A DNA stretch of 64,000 nucleotides from Corynebacterium kalidii (GTDB lineage Bacteria > Actinomycetota > Actinomycetes > Mycobacteriales > Mycobacteriaceae), in contig NZ_JALIEA010000011.1 in the NCBI RefSeq assembly GCF_022869005.1, forward strand, positions 468,438 through 532,437, given 5' to 3'. Shown here piece after piece: positions 46,766-55,739 of this stretch; within the stretch, counting starts at the first letter, position 1; each line of letters begins with the position of its first letter. A program made the translations under genes and the position numbers. The notes below the pieces were generated by a model that saw nothing but the letters and a program-made list of their open reading frames with translations, was not told the origin of the DNA and did no database searches.

Positions 46766-48346
46766 GTGTCGGTGGGTGGAAAGGGACTTGTCCTTGTCAG
46801 CGTGGTGCTGACCCAGTTGATGATCGTCCTGGACATGACGGTGGTCGCCGTGGCGTTGCCGTCGATGCAGGAGGATCTCGGGTTGACGGCGGGGCAGCGG
46901 CCGTGGGTGATGACCGCCTACACGCTCGCGTTCGGTGGGCTGGTGCTCTTCGGCGGGCGCCTGTCCGGGGTGCTCGGGCTCCGCGGGTCCTACCGGCTGG
47001 GGCTCACCGGCTTCGCGCTCGCGAGTCTGGTGGCGGGGGTGGCGCCGTCGTTCGCCGTCCTGGTCGCCGCCCGGGTCGCACAGGGCGTCTTCGCCGCGGT
47101 GCTCGCACCGACGGTGTTGGCGCTGGTGAACCGGACGTTCACGGAGACACAGGAGCGGAGCCGCGCTTTCGCCGTGCTCGGGGCGACCGGAGGGCTCGGT
47201 GCGGCCGTCGGCCTGATCGTCGGTGGGGTGCTCACCGAGTCGCTGGACTGGCGGTGGACGATGTACGTCAACATTCCGATCGCGCTGGTCGCCGCGGTCG
47301 TCAGCGTCTCGAGTCTTCCGTCCGGCGATCCCCGGACGGCTCTGGGGCGGCTGTTCGACGACGTCGTCGGGTTGGCCGCCGGCTGCGGCGCGGTGTTCTC
47401 CCTGATCTACGGGCTGGACCGCGCGCAGCAGGACGGGTGGGGCGCATGGTCCACCGTCGTGCTCTTCGTCGTCGCCGGGGTCCTGGCGGTCGGCTTCGTC
47501 CTCCGTGAGCGGCGGGCCGCCGCCCCGGTCCTGCCTCTGGGGATGCTGCGTAATGCGTCGAGGACGTCGTCCTACGCGGTGATGTTCGTGAGTACCTGTG
47601 CGCAGATGGGCTCGTTGGTCTACCTGACCTACTACTTCCAGGAGCATCTCGGCTACTCACCGATGGCGACGGGTGTCGCGTTCCTCCCGATGGTCGCCGC
47701 CCTGGTCGTCACCGCCGGTGTGGCTGGACGTCTGCTGGTGCCGCGGTACGGCGCGAAGGTCTGCTTCCCCGGTGGCCTGGCGGTCCAGGCGGTGGCGTTG
47801 TTCATCCTGTCCCGGGTCACCGTGGAGACGACCTACGGTGAGGTCGTCCTGCCCGGCATGGTCGTCTTCGGGGCAGGGCTCGGCCTGGCGGTGCCGGTGG
47901 TGTTCAACGCCGGGACGCGGGGTGTTCCTGAGGGGCGCTCGGGCCTGGCCTCCTCGATCATCAGCATGAGCCAGCAGGTCGGCGCCTCCTTCGGCGTGGC
48001 TGTGCTGAGTACGTACGCCACACGTTCGGTCGAAGGCTACATCGAGGAGCATGCGGGGAGGGTCGAGGCGCAGGCCGCCGAGGCGATGGCGCGGGAGAAC
48101 GCGTACCCGGGCTCGCCGGAGGCGACGGGGATCGTGGACCGCGTCATCGACGCGCTCACCCAGGAAGCGCAGATCGACGCCTACGGTGGGGGATTCGCCC
48201 TGGTCGGGACGATCGTCGCCTCGGCCGCCGTGATTCTCCTGGCGGCGGTCGTGGTCCGCTGGCGCTACCTGGGTCGGTCGGACGCGGCGTCCGGTGGTGC
48301 GGGGGTGGAGGTTACCGGGCCGGCAGTGCGACGTCGTTCTTTGTGA
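46766..48346 (+). CDS. MFS exporter, DHA2 (14-helix) family
   Basis: 526 aa from GTG 46766, which follows GGGAGGT by about 7 nt; the in-frame starts at 46724 and 46751 fall in the operator/promoter. MTVVAVALPSMQEDLG in TM1, GGRLSGVLGLRGSYRLG, and TGGLGAAVGLIVGGVLTE (motif C). Fourteen helices and a cytoplasmic acidic loop before the last one. Multidrug or secondary-metabolite efflux is expected. Confidence 0.9.
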   Translation: MSVGGKGLVLVSVVLTQLMIVLDMTVVAVALPSMQEDLGLTAGQRPWVMTAYTLAFGGLVLFGGRLSGVLGLRGSYRLGLTGFALASLVAGVAPSFAVLVAARVAQGVFAAVLAPTVLALVNRTFTETQERSRAFAVLGATGGLGAAVGLIVGGVLTESLDWRWTMYVNIPIALVAAVVSVSSLPSGDPRTALGRLFDDVVGLAAGCGAVFSLIYGLDRAQQDGWGAWSTVVLFVVAGVLAVGFVLRERRAAAPVLPLGMLRNASRTSSYAVMFVSTCAQMGSLVYLTYYFQEHLGYSPMATGVAFLPMVAALVVTAGVAGRLLVPRYGAKVCFPGGLAVQAVALFILSRVTVETTYGEVVLPGMVVFGAGLGLAVPVVFNAGTRGVPEGRSGLASSIISMSQQVGASFGVAVLSTYATRSVEGYIEEHAGRVEAQAAEAMARENAYPGSPEATGIVDRVIDALTQEAQIDAYGGGFALVGTIVASAAVILLAAVVVRWRYLGRSDAASGGAGVEVTGPAVRRRSL

Positions 48347-48593
48347 ACTCGCCGGTGCGTCCCCAGAGGAACCAGGCGGCGGCGCCGAGGATCGGGAACG
48401 CCAGGATCAGGAGCACCCACACCGCCTTGCCGCCGACGGCGAGGACACTGCTGGTGACGACGCTGACGAGGGCGGCGATGACGAACGCCAGGATCGCCAG
48501 GCCGATGACGGCGATGACGGCGACCAGGCCGATCGCCCATCCGCTGGACAGGCTTCCGTCGGCGTTGGTGACGGCGGCGAGGGTGTACTGCAT
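48312..48593 (-). CDS. PLDc_N-domain membrane protein
   Basis: 93 aa, two hydrophobic helices (about 18-48 and 57-75) and the phospholipase D-nuclease N-terminal (PLDc_N) pattern KAVWVLLILAFPILGAAAWFLWGR. Such stand-alone domains are small membrane proteins of unknown role, sometimes immunity or sensor parts. Converges with the exporter gene. Confidence 0.83.
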   Translation of the reverse strand: MQYTLAAVTNADGSLSSGWAIGLVAVIAVIGLAILAFVIAALVSVVTSSVLAVGGKAVWVLLILAFPILGAAAWFLWGRTGEFTKNDVALPAR

Positions 48594-48657
48594 GATTCCT
48601 CCAGGGGTGGTGGGGACTGAACACGTTCAGTATCCGCCAGTGGACCATGCCTGCACA

Positions 48658-49398
48658 TCATCCCGTGGTCTGATCCTTCACCGCCGTGGCCTCGATGAGA
48701 TGCCTACTGGAGTATGAGACGAACGGGTGTCCGGCGCGCATCCGGGCATCTAGGTCGTGCAATGCGTCGGCGTACCGGTCGACGGTGAAGTCCGGGACCC
48801 ACCACACGCACTTGCGAAGGAGCCAGACCACCGTGCCGACGTCGGAGAACTCTATCCGGCACCGCGCGGTCTCCAGCCGCTCGACGGTGAGGCCGGCGGC
48901 CTCGGCGGCAGCTACCTCCCCGTCCGGCCCGTGGGGGTCGCGGGCTGTCCGCTCCACCGGGCGGGGGCCGAGGAAGTGCTCGATGAGCTCGAACCCGGAC
49001 GCCGGGCCCACGTGTTGCGCCACGTAGTGCCCGCCGGGTTTTAGTACGCGGTGGATCTCCGGCCAGTCCGGGCTCACCGGGTGGCGGGAGCTAACCAGGT
49101 CGAAGGAGTTGTCGGGGAAGGGGAGTCGGTGTCCCCCGGTGCCGGGCGTGCCGGAGGTGTCGATGACGTTGACTCCCCGGGCGCCCAACAGTGCACGTGC
49201 ACGCGCGGCATTCGGTGCCCAGGATTCGGTCACGGTCATCTTTCGCGGCAGCGTCGGGGCCTCGTTGACGACTTCCCCGCCACCGGTGTCGATGTCTAGG
49301 GCTGCGGCGTCAGGGTCGGTCTGCGCCAGCGTCGCGAGTCGCTTCGACAGCAGGCGTGCATACCCCCAGGGCGGTCGTTCCTCGGTTGGCGCGACCAT
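48658..49398 (-). CDS. Class I SAM-dependent methyltransferase, frame-shifted main part
   Basis: 246 aa in this frame. Degenerate motif I DIDTGGGEVV, then WAPNAARARALL, LPFPDNSFDLVSSRHP and HRVLKPGGHYVAQHVG. The ATG at 49398 is not the natural start: the frame upstream (49386-49471) encodes the missing N-terminus, and the two join if one base is removed near 49385-49388. Substrate unknown. Possibly a pseudogene, a sequencing error, or translated from the internal ATG in truncated form. Confidence 0.75.
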   Translation of the reverse strand: MVAPTEERPPWGYARLLSKRLATLAQTDPDAAALDIDTGGGEVVNEAPTLPRKMTVTESWAPNAARARALLGARGVNVIDTSGTPGTGGHRLPFPDNSFDLVSSRHPVSPDWPEIHRVLKPGGHYVAQHVGPASGFELIEHFLGPRPVERTARDPHGPDGEVAAAEAAGLTVERLETARCRIEFSDVGTVVWLLRKCVWWVPDFTVDRYADALHDLDARMRAGHPFVSYSSRHLIEATAVKDQTTG

Positions 49399-49471
49399 CC
49401 AGCCAGTCGAACCCCCATCCGTCCACGTCGGCGGCGACGGCCTCGGCGACCAGGTCCGTGAAAGGTCTCAT
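49386..49471 (-). pseudogene. N-terminal fragment of the methyltransferase
   Basis: From ATG 49471 the frame reads MRPFTDLVAEAVAADVDGWG and FDWLDGRA, the usual N-terminus of these methyltransferases, then leaves frame exactly where TEERPPWGY begins in the main frame. The extra base is in GCCAACC (minus strand). Confidence 0.75.
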
Positions 49472-49509
49472 GAGTCCACCCTAACGACCGGGTGGTGCCG
49501 GGGCATCCC

Positions 49510-49560
49510 TTGACCGTGCGAGAATTATCGAACTATGATCGTGCGGAAATAGTCGCACGA
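49510..49560 (+). promoter_or_regulatory. Promoter and ArsR-type operator
   Basis: TTGACC (49510-49515), 18-nt spacer, TATGAT (49534-49539), then a perfect inverted repeat TCGTGCG - 8 nt - CGCACGA (49539-49560). A CGTGCGAGAATTAT half-copy overlaps the -35 side. AAGGAGGG precedes the arsR ATG. Confidence 0.7.
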
Positions 49561-49574
49561 ATAAGGAGGGCACC

Positions 49575-49898
49575 ATGTCCCCGTCCCGGACCTACGAACA
49601 CCCCGACACCGACGACATCACCATCCACCGCGTGCTGTTCGCGCTCAGCGAGCCGCTGCGCCTGAACATGGTGCGCATGCTCGCCGAGCGCGGCGAGGTC
49701 GACAGCATCGAGCTCGGCCCGGACCTGCCCAGGTCCACCCTGACCCACCACACCAGCCTGCTCCGGGAGTCCGGCGTGGTCTTCGTCCGCGCGGAAGGAC
49801 GCAAGTGCATGATCCGGCTACGCACCGACGACCTCGAGACCCGGTTCCCCGGACTTGTCGACACCGTCCTCGCCGGACACGGGGAGGACGACGCATGA
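49575..49898 (+). CDS. ArsR-family HTH regulator
   Basis: 107 aa. Winged HTH: ALSEPLRLNMVRMLAERGEV and DLPRSTLTHHTSLLRESGVVFVRAEGRKCMIRL. No clear metal-binding CxC motif, so it may sense a non-metal ligand. Overlaps the following MFS gene by 4 nt, and its promoter holds a perfect dyad; likely autorepressor of the pair. Confidence 0.9.
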   Translation: MSPSRTYEHPDTDDITIHRVLFALSEPLRLNMVRMLAERGEVDSIELGPDLPRSTLTHHTSLLRESGVVFVRAEGRKCMIRLRTDDLETRFPGLVDTVLAGHGEDDA

Positions 49899-51043
49899 TC
49901 CGGAAGGTCTGGCCGCTGACCGCCGCCGCGGTCGCCCTGGGCATCGACGCCTACGTCCTGGCTGGCGTCCTGCCGCAGATCGCCGACTCCCTGTCCACCA
50001 CCGCAGCGGTGATCGGACTCGGCGTCACCGCCTTCACCGCCGCCTACGCCGTGGCCGGACCCCTGCTGTCCGGACGCCTGACCCGCGGGAGCACGGCCCG
50101 CGCACTGCTCGTCGCCCTCGGGGTGTTCAACCTCGGCAACCTCGTCACCACCCTGGCCCCCGGGGTGGAGGTCTTCCTGCTCTCCCGGATCATCGCCGGC
50201 GCGGGCGCGGGTATCCTCACCGCCGTCGCCACCGCGACCGCCGCCGGGATGGTCGAGGACACCGAACGGGGACGCGCCATGTCCATGGTGACCTTCGGAC
50301 TGTCCGCCGGAACGGTCGCCGGTGTGCCGCTGGGCATGCTCATCGGCGACACTGCGGGATGGCGGTGGACCATGGCCCTGGTCGTCGCCTTCGGTGTCTG
50401 CAGCATGGGCGCACTGGCCACCCGTGCCCGGGACCTCCCGGTCCTCGAGAGCGGTGGTGGCGCTCCGGTCTTCAGCGTCCTACGCTCGACGACGACGGCA
50501 CTCGGGGTGCTGGCCGCCTTCCTCCTCGGTGTGGCCAGTCTGGGCCTGTACACCTACCTCCTGCCGATGGCGGGGTCCCGCGGCCTCGACGACTGGGGAT
50601 TCGCACTGGTGTGGGCCTGGGGAATCGGCGGCGTCGGGGCGACCGCGCTGATCGGGAAGCCACTGGACCGTGTCGGTCCGCGCCCGTTCCTGATCATCCT
50701 GCCACTGGTCCTCGCGCTCGGATTCGCCCTGGCCTGGATCAGCGGGCACCCCATCGTGTGGCTCGTCGCCGCCGTGCTCTGGGGAGCAGCCGGCTGGGCG
50801 ACGGTGCCCACCCTGCAGCAGGCGCTCACCGCCGACCGTCCTGCCCAGGCCATGCCGGTCATCGCCTTCCAGATGGCGGCGATGTACCTCGGCTCGGCCG
50901 TGGGCGCCGCGGTGGGCAGCAGCCTGCTCCGCGGCGGGACGGTCGCGGGAGACCTCGCCGGGTGGGCCCTCGTCCCCGCCGTCGGGGCGTTCCTGCTGGC
51001 CGGCGGGGTCAGTCTGCGGTCGGCACAGGTCGAGAAGGTCTAG
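49895..51043 (+). CDS. MFS transporter (DHA1, AraJ/YdhP-like)
   Basis: 382 aa, 12 helices. GIDAYVLAGVLPQIADSL in TM1 is typical of the arabinose-efflux/CmlA-type DHA1 subgroup; GRLTRGSTARALLVAL and GVPLGMLIGDTAGWRWTM follow. ATG 49895 overlaps arsR by 4 nt. Substrate unknown; efflux presumed. Confidence 0.9.
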   Translation: MIRKVWPLTAAAVALGIDAYVLAGVLPQIADSLSTTAAVIGLGVTAFTAAYAVAGPLLSGRLTRGSTARALLVALGVFNLGNLVTTLAPGVEVFLLSRIIAGAGAGILTAVATATAAGMVEDTERGRAMSMVTFGLSAGTVAGVPLGMLIGDTAGWRWTMALVVAFGVCSMGALATRARDLPVLESGGGAPVFSVLRSTTTALGVLAAFLLGVASLGLYTYLLPMAGSRGLDDWGFALVWAWGIGGVGATALIGKPLDRVGPRPFLIILPLVLALGFALAWISGHPIVWLVAAVLWGAAGWATVPTLQQALTADRPAQAMPVIAFQMAAMYLGSAVGAAVGSSLLRGGTVAGDLAGWALVPAVGAFLLAGGVSLRSAQVEKV

Positions 51044-51852
51044 AACACCGGCCACGGCACCGCCGGCAACCCCGGCACCGGGCCGGGGAACACCCCGTCG
51101 GACAGGAGCCGGTCACACCGGTCAGCCACCGCAGCCACCTCCGCCGGAGTGAGCAGGCCACCCAACGACGACCCGAGGGAACCGTCCTCACCCGAGTCCA
51201 GTCCACCACGCACCCGACGTACCGCGTCGAGCTCCCCGTCCGACAACGGTTCGCCGACCCAGCCCCACAGCACCGTGCGCAGCTTCGGCTCCCCGTGGAA
51301 CGTCAGCCCGTGGTCCACGCCGACACGGTGGCCGTCGACCATCGGCAGGATGTGCCCGATCTTGCGGTCGGCGTTGTTGGCCAGCACATCGAACACCGCC
51401 ATCCGGCGCAGGGCGGCGGAGTCCTCGTGGAACAACGACACCGGCTCATCGTCCTCGTCCACCCCGTCGAGCACCCGGCGCCACCCATCCTGCTCCAGGC
51501 GGGGCGCGTCCGCGGTCGCCACGAGCTGCGCGGGGACCTGCCCCGGCGACGGCTCACACCACAGCTGCACCATGCCCTCGCCGAACGGGCCGTCGCGCAA
51601 CCACGTGGCGGGGACGACACCGAACCCCAACGCCTCCGACAAGCAGAACGCCGCGACCTCCCGACGGGCGAGCGTGCGGTCCGGGAAATCCCACAGCGGC
51701 TTCTCGCCGACCAACGGCTTGTACACCACCGTCGTCCCGCCGATGCTGCCGCGGAACGTCGCGTTCGAGGCGGAGACGATCCTGCCCTCCAGTTCCAGGA
51801 CGCCGTCCGGAACCCCGGTAGTCCCCATGTCAGAGACCGTCGGGTCCGCCAC
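51040..51852 (-). CDS. SCO1664-family kinase-like protein
   Basis: 270 aa. Distant PI3/4-kinase-like fold family conserved in Actinobacteria: TTVVYKPLVGEKPLWDFP, ALRRMAVFDVLANNADRKIGHIL (catalytic-loop-like with Asn/Asp/Arg) and VDHGLTFHGEPKLRTVLWGW. GTG 51852 has GGAAGG 8 nt upstream and overlaps the DUF3090 end by 23 nt; ATG 51828 is an alternative. Third gene of a conserved operon; substrate unknown. Confidence 0.85.
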   Translation of the reverse strand: MADPTVSDMGTTGVPDGVLELEGRIVSASNATFRGSIGGTTVVYKPLVGEKPLWDFPDRTLARREVAAFCLSEALGFGVVPATWLRDGPFGEGMVQLWCEPSPGQVPAQLVATADAPRLEQDGWRRVLDGVDEDDEPVSLFHEDSAALRRMAVFDVLANNADRKIGHILPMVDGHRVGVDHGLTFHGEPKLRTVLWGWVGEPLSDGELDAVRRVRGGLDSGEDGSLGSSLGGLLTPAEVAAVADRCDRLLSDGVFPGPVPGLPAVPWPVF

Positions 51853-52414
51853 ACTCGTGGCCTTCCGGATCCATGGGCTCTCCGCACCGCGGGCACAACG
51901 GGCGCCCCGCGTTCACGATCGCCATCGTCCGGTCCACGAACGCCCGCGCCGCGCCGACAGGCAGCCGCACCGACAGCAGCTCCTCCGGCTCCACCTGCAG
52001 CTCCACCGGCTCATCGGCGTCCACCGAGGCCTGCAGCTCCTCGAGCTCCTCCGGATCCAGCTCCGGCGGCGGTGCCGCCTCGATCACCACCTGCGACGTC
52101 CGGGGGTCCCACCCGAGACTCAGGACCCCGACCCGGAACTCCTCGTCGACCGGCATGTCCAGCGGATCATCGTCGACGAGCAGCTCATCGGTCTCGTCGG
52201 GGACATTGAACGGGTTGCCGTCCTGGTTGCGGAGCCGGTCGAGCAACTCGGCGACCCCTTCCGCCAACGCGGCGGACTGCTGCTTCTCCAGGGACACGCT
52301 GACAGTGACCCCGCGGTCACGGGCCTGCAGGTAGAACGTGCGGTCACCGGGTAAACCCACAGTGCCGACAACGAAGCGGTCCGGCCAGTCGAATCCGTAA
52401 GTGGTGGTGGGCAT
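51830..52414 (-). CDS. DUF3090 family protein
   Basis: 194 aa, unknown function. RFVVGTVGLPGDRTFYLQARDRGVTVSVSLEKQQ near the N-terminus and a C-terminal zinc-ribbon-like CPRCGEPMDPEGHEC. ATG 52414 is exactly 7 nt after a consensus -10 TACAAT, with no Shine-Dalgarno: a clear leaderless candidate, so the gene has its own promoter as well as operon neighbours. Confidence 0.9.
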   Translation of the reverse strand: MPTTTYGFDWPDRFVVGTVGLPGDRTFYLQARDRGVTVSVSLEKQQSAALAEGVAELLDRLRNQDGNPFNVPDETDELLVDDDPLDMPVDEEFRVGVLSLGWDPRTSQVVIEAAPPPELDPEELEELQASVDADEPVELQVEPEELLSVRLPVGAARAFVDRTMAIVNAGRPLCPRCGEPMDPEGHECGGPDGL

Positions 52415-52578
52415 GGGGACCATTGTAGGAGCCCAGGTGCCGCCGGTGCAGGAAGTCCGGCAGTCGGCACAGAAACCGTGGGCGCAGGACCGTGGGTGCG
52501 GGACCGTGGGCACGGAGCAACCCCGGAGGATGGTGCTACCGACCTGTCGGGTTGCTGTCTCGTCGATGGGGGGCCGGC

Positions 52579-53274
52579 TCAGCGGGCCCCGCCACCGTGC
52601 CCGGCCCCACCACCGACCTGCACCCCGTCGCCGGCGGAGGGGACGAGCCACGACAGGTCCCCCTCGGAGGTGTTGACGCACAGCACATGCGGCATCTCCG
52701 CGGTGTAACGGATCACCGACACGGACGCCGGGTCCGCGTGCACCCGCTGGAAATGGTCGAACGGCATACCGTAGGCGTCGGCGATGACGGACTTGATGAC
52801 ATCCCCGTGGCTCACCGCGACCCACACCGCGCCGGGGCCGTGCTCCGCCTCGACGGCGGCGTCGTGACCGCGGATCGCCCCGACCGCCCGGGCCTGCATG
52901 TCCGCCAGGGCCTCGCCGCCGGGGAACACCGCCGCCGACGGTTGCCCGACGACGGTCTTCCACAGCTCCTCCTTGCCCAGGTCCGCGAGTTTCCGGCCCT
53001 GCCATTCGCCGTAGCCGCACTCGGTGATGCCCTCGTCCGTGGTGGAAAACGGCGTGTCCCGCTGCCGGTCGAGGATGGCGCGGGCGGTCTGGCGGCACCG
53101 CTCCAGCGGGCTGGAGACGAGCCGGGACACCGGGACGTCGGCGAGACGTGCGGCGGTGCGGTCGGCCTGCCGGTGGCCGGTGTCGTCGAGGAGGACGCCG
53201 GGGGTCCGTCCGGCGAGGATGCCGTCGCTGTTCGCTGTGCTGCGTCCGTGCCGGACCAGGATCACTGTGGCCAT
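52579..53274 (-). CDS. Histidine phosphatase family protein (MSMEG_4193-like)
   Basis: 231 aa. Phosphate-binding VILVRHGRSTANSDG at the N-terminus, second catalytic His in VAVSHGDVIKS, and ITECGYGEWQGR. Family members are broad phosphatases or phosphoglycerate-mutase-like. Precedes DUF3090 and SCO1664 genes, an order conserved in mycobacteria near mshC. The C-terminus is Gly/His-rich. Confidence 0.9.
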   Translation of the reverse strand: MATVILVRHGRSTANSDGILAGRTPGVLLDDTGHRQADRTAARLADVPVSRLVSSPLERCRQTARAILDRQRDTPFSTTDEGITECGYGEWQGRKLADLGKEELWKTVVGQPSAAVFPGGEALADMQARAVGAIRGHDAAVEAEHGPGAVWVAVSHGDVIKSVIADAYGMPFDHFQRVHADPASVSVIRYTAEMPHVLCVNTSEGDLSWLVPSAGDGVQVGGGAGHGGGAR

Positions 53275-53389
53275 GGGGCCGAGGTTAGTCGGGACGGGGC
53301 CAACGGTGCATGCTGCCCGAGGGCAGGGGAGACGACCGGGTCGCCGGACGATGAGATCCCGTGCCGTGACCCGGGACCGCCAGGGTCGT

Positions 53390-53456
53390 CCAGGATTGTT
53401 CTAGTCCGGTGCACGTTTTCTCCCCACGGGCGGGCACGGAGCTAGAACAATCCTGG
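53390..53456. repeat. 15-bp perfect inverted repeat upstream of mksF
   Basis: CCAGGATTGTTCTAG (53390-53404) and CTAGAACAATCCTGG (53442-53456) with a 37-nt spacer, in the divergent promoter region between the histidine phosphatase and mksF, 77 bp before the mksF start. Confidence 0.85.
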
Positions 53457-53532
53457 CCATGGGGCGGGGCGGGAACACACCCCGACCATGCCGAATCCAG
53501 CACGGTGACCCCGGGCGCTACACTCTTCCCCG

Positions 53533-55104
53533 ATGGTAATCATGCGTGCAGAGGCCGCCTATCAGCGTACGGCGGCGGCCTTCAGGAACCCGACTCTCGA
53601 CCTGCTGCACGGCAGGTACGCGCCCTTCGTCGTCACGGCGCTGTCGCTGATCTTCACCCCGGACCGGCCCACCGTGGCGATCTCGGACGCGCACGTGGAG
53701 GTCGGCGACGTCGTCGACGAGCTCCGTGCCGCCGGCTACGCCGGGGACGACCGTGGCGGACAGGGCGGGCACGGCGGACGCGGTCTGCCGTCCGGCAACG
53801 GCCGCGAGATCTGCCGCTACTGGGTGCGGGTCGGCTGGCTGGTGCCGCAGATCGACGACGACGTGGAGGTCTACCGGCTCTCCGCGCAGGCCGTCGGTGC
53901 CCTGGAGATCGTCGGACGCAGCGGCCTGGGACGGGCGCGGGTGTCGCGGTCGCGCGTCCGGACGCTCCTCGACGCCGTGGACCAGCTCGCCCACGCCGCC
54001 GAGACCGACCCGCAGGAACGCATCGCCACACTGCGGGCCGAACGGGCGGCGATCGACGAGCAGATCGAGAAGCTGGAGCGCGGGGAGGACGACCCCGTCG
54101 AGGACGACCAGTTGCTCGAGGAGGCGGAGAACGTCGTCCACCTCTCCCGTGAACTTCCCGCGGACTTCGCCCGGGTGGCGGAGTCCATCAACGCCATGCA
54201 GCGCGACGTCGTCGCCGACCTGCGCCGCGACGTCCGGCCCACCGGGGAGGTGCTGCGGGAGTACCTGCACCGCGGGCAGCACGTCATGGAGGCCACGCCG
54301 GAGGGACGGGCGTTCTCCGGGGCGCTCGATCTCATCGGGGACCCGGAGAACATCGAGCACCTCACCGACCAGCTCAGCATGCTGATGGGGTTGCCGTTCT
54401 CCCGCCACATGAGCGCCGACCAGCGCCGTGAGCTCCTGGCCATCGCCCGTCGCGTCGAGCAGGGGGTGCAGGAGGTGCTCACCGCGCAGCGTCGGGCGTC
54501 CCACGTGATCACCGCGCAGGTGCGCACCCATGATCCCGTGCGTGACCGCGAGGTCGACGACCTGCTGCGCACCGTGATGTCCGGGCTGCAGACCTGGATG
54601 CAGCAGGGCCGGGCCGACGTGCGGGCCCAGGACGCCGTCGACCCGTTGCGCAGCTTCCCGACGGCCCACCTCGGTCACCTGCGGCAGACCCTCAACGACC
54701 TGCATGTCCCCGGAGCTCCGGAACCGCTGCGCCACGAGGACGACGACACCGACGTCGAGTTCGTCCACGCCGACACCCGCGCCTGGGGTGGGCCGCACTA
54801 CCGGGAGCTGGAGGAGGTCGTCGCCGGGGTGGACGGCCCCTTCGACCTGGCCACGGTGTTCGGCGTGGTGCCCGAGGACAGCAGACGCCCGGTGGACCTG
54901 CTGGGCCTGCTGGAGATCGCCCACCGCAACGGCATGGAGGAGACCGATGAGGTCTCCGTCGTCGAGACTCTGCGGCCGGACGGCACCGTCCGCCGCTTCG
55001 CCTTCGGCGCCGTCACCGGCGGCACGGGGGACACCGTCACCACCGCCGAGACCCGGCCTGGACAAGGAGACGGACAAGGACCCGGACAAGGAGCTGAGCA
55101 ATGA
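53533..55104 (+). CDS. mksF: MksF / JetA (DUF3375), kleisin-like subunit
   Basis: 523 aa DUF3375 protein, the kleisin-type bridge of the MksBEF condensin / Wadjet complex. Winged-helix N-terminal part ([28 protein letters not shown]), coiled-coil centre (about 150-215), C-terminal [41 protein letters not shown] loop interrupts it near residue 75. Leaderless-type start: ATG 8 nt after TACACT. Overlaps mksE by 4 nt. The last 20 residues are Gly/Gln-rich. Confidence 0.92.
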   Translation: MVIMRAEAAYQRTAAAFRNPTLDLLHGRYAPFVVTALSLIFTPDRPTVAISDAHVEVGDVVDELRAAGYAGDDRGGQGGHGGRGLPSGNGREICRYWVRVGWLVPQIDDDVEVYRLSAQAVGALEIVGRSGLGRARVSRSRVRTLLDAVDQLAHAAETDPQERIATLRAERAAIDEQIEKLERGEDDPVEDDQLLEEAENVVHLSRELPADFARVAESINAMQRDVVADLRRDVRPTGEVLREYLHRGQHVMEATPEGRAFSGALDLIGDPENIEHLTDQLSMLMGLPFSRHMSADQRRELLAIARRVEQGVQEVLTAQRRASHVITAQVRTHDPVRDREVDDLLRTVMSGLQTWMQQGRADVRAQDAVDPLRSFPTAHLGHLRQTLNDLHVPGAPEPLRHEDDDTDVEFVHADTRAWGGPHYRELEEVVAGVDGPFDLATVFGVVPEDSRRPVDLLGLLEIAHRNGMEETDEVSVVETLRPDGTVRRFAFGAVTGGTGDTVTTAETRPGQGDGQGPGQGAEQ

Positions 55105-55736
55105 CCGTGAACGACCCCTTCATCGACGCCGTGCCGATGGAGCAGGACCCCGACGAGTGCTTCGCCGGCGACCGTGGGGTGCTCGACCCGCAGGTCCGCC
55201 GGGTGCTGGTGCGGCTGCTGCAGCGCCGCTTCCTGCAGGCCGAGCGCAACCGTGACGACTGGAAGGTGCTGCTGGACAACCAGCAGGTCATCGAGTCACG
55301 TCTGCACGACCTGTTCGTCCGGCTGGTGGTCGACTCCGACCGCGGGGTGGCCTACAAGCAGCAGGTGCGCTCCGACGAGCTCGACGTGCCGATCCTGCTG
55401 CGCGACGAGCCCTACACCCGGGCCGAGACCCTGGTGCTGGTGTACCTGCGTACCGTCTACCAGCGCGAGTCCACCGCCGGGGAACTCGCCGCCCGGGTGG
55501 ACGTCGAGGAGGTCGAGCAGACGGTGATGACCTACTTCACCGAGACCAACGGCGATGTCGCCCGCCGGCAGAAGCTGATCCGCAACGCCTTGGGACGCCT
55601 CCGCCAGGAGGGGGTCATCGACGAGGAGACCGAAGGACGCTACCGCATCAGCCCCCTGGTCGAGATCGTGCTCAGCGCCGACCGGCTCCGGGAACTGCAG
55701 CACTGGCTGCAGGAACAGACACAGGAAGGTTCATAG
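55101..55736 (+). CDS. mksE: MksE / JetB (DUF4194)
   Basis: 211 aa. Winged-helix KITE subunit: [46 protein letters not shown] and [36 protein letters not shown] overlaps the mksF stop (ATGA), and the stop is followed 3 nt later by mksB. Confidence 0.93.
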   Translation: MTVNDPFIDAVPMEQDPDECFAGDRGVLDPQVRRVLVRLLQRRFLQAERNRDDWKVLLDNQQVIESRLHDLFVRLVVDSDRGVAYKQQVRSDELDVPILLRDEPYTRAETLVLVYLRTVYQRESTAGELAARVDVEEVEQTVMTYFTETNGDVARRQKLIRNALGRLRQEGVIDEETEGRYRISPLVEIVLSADRLRELQHWLQEQTQEGS

Positions 55737-55739
55737 ACC

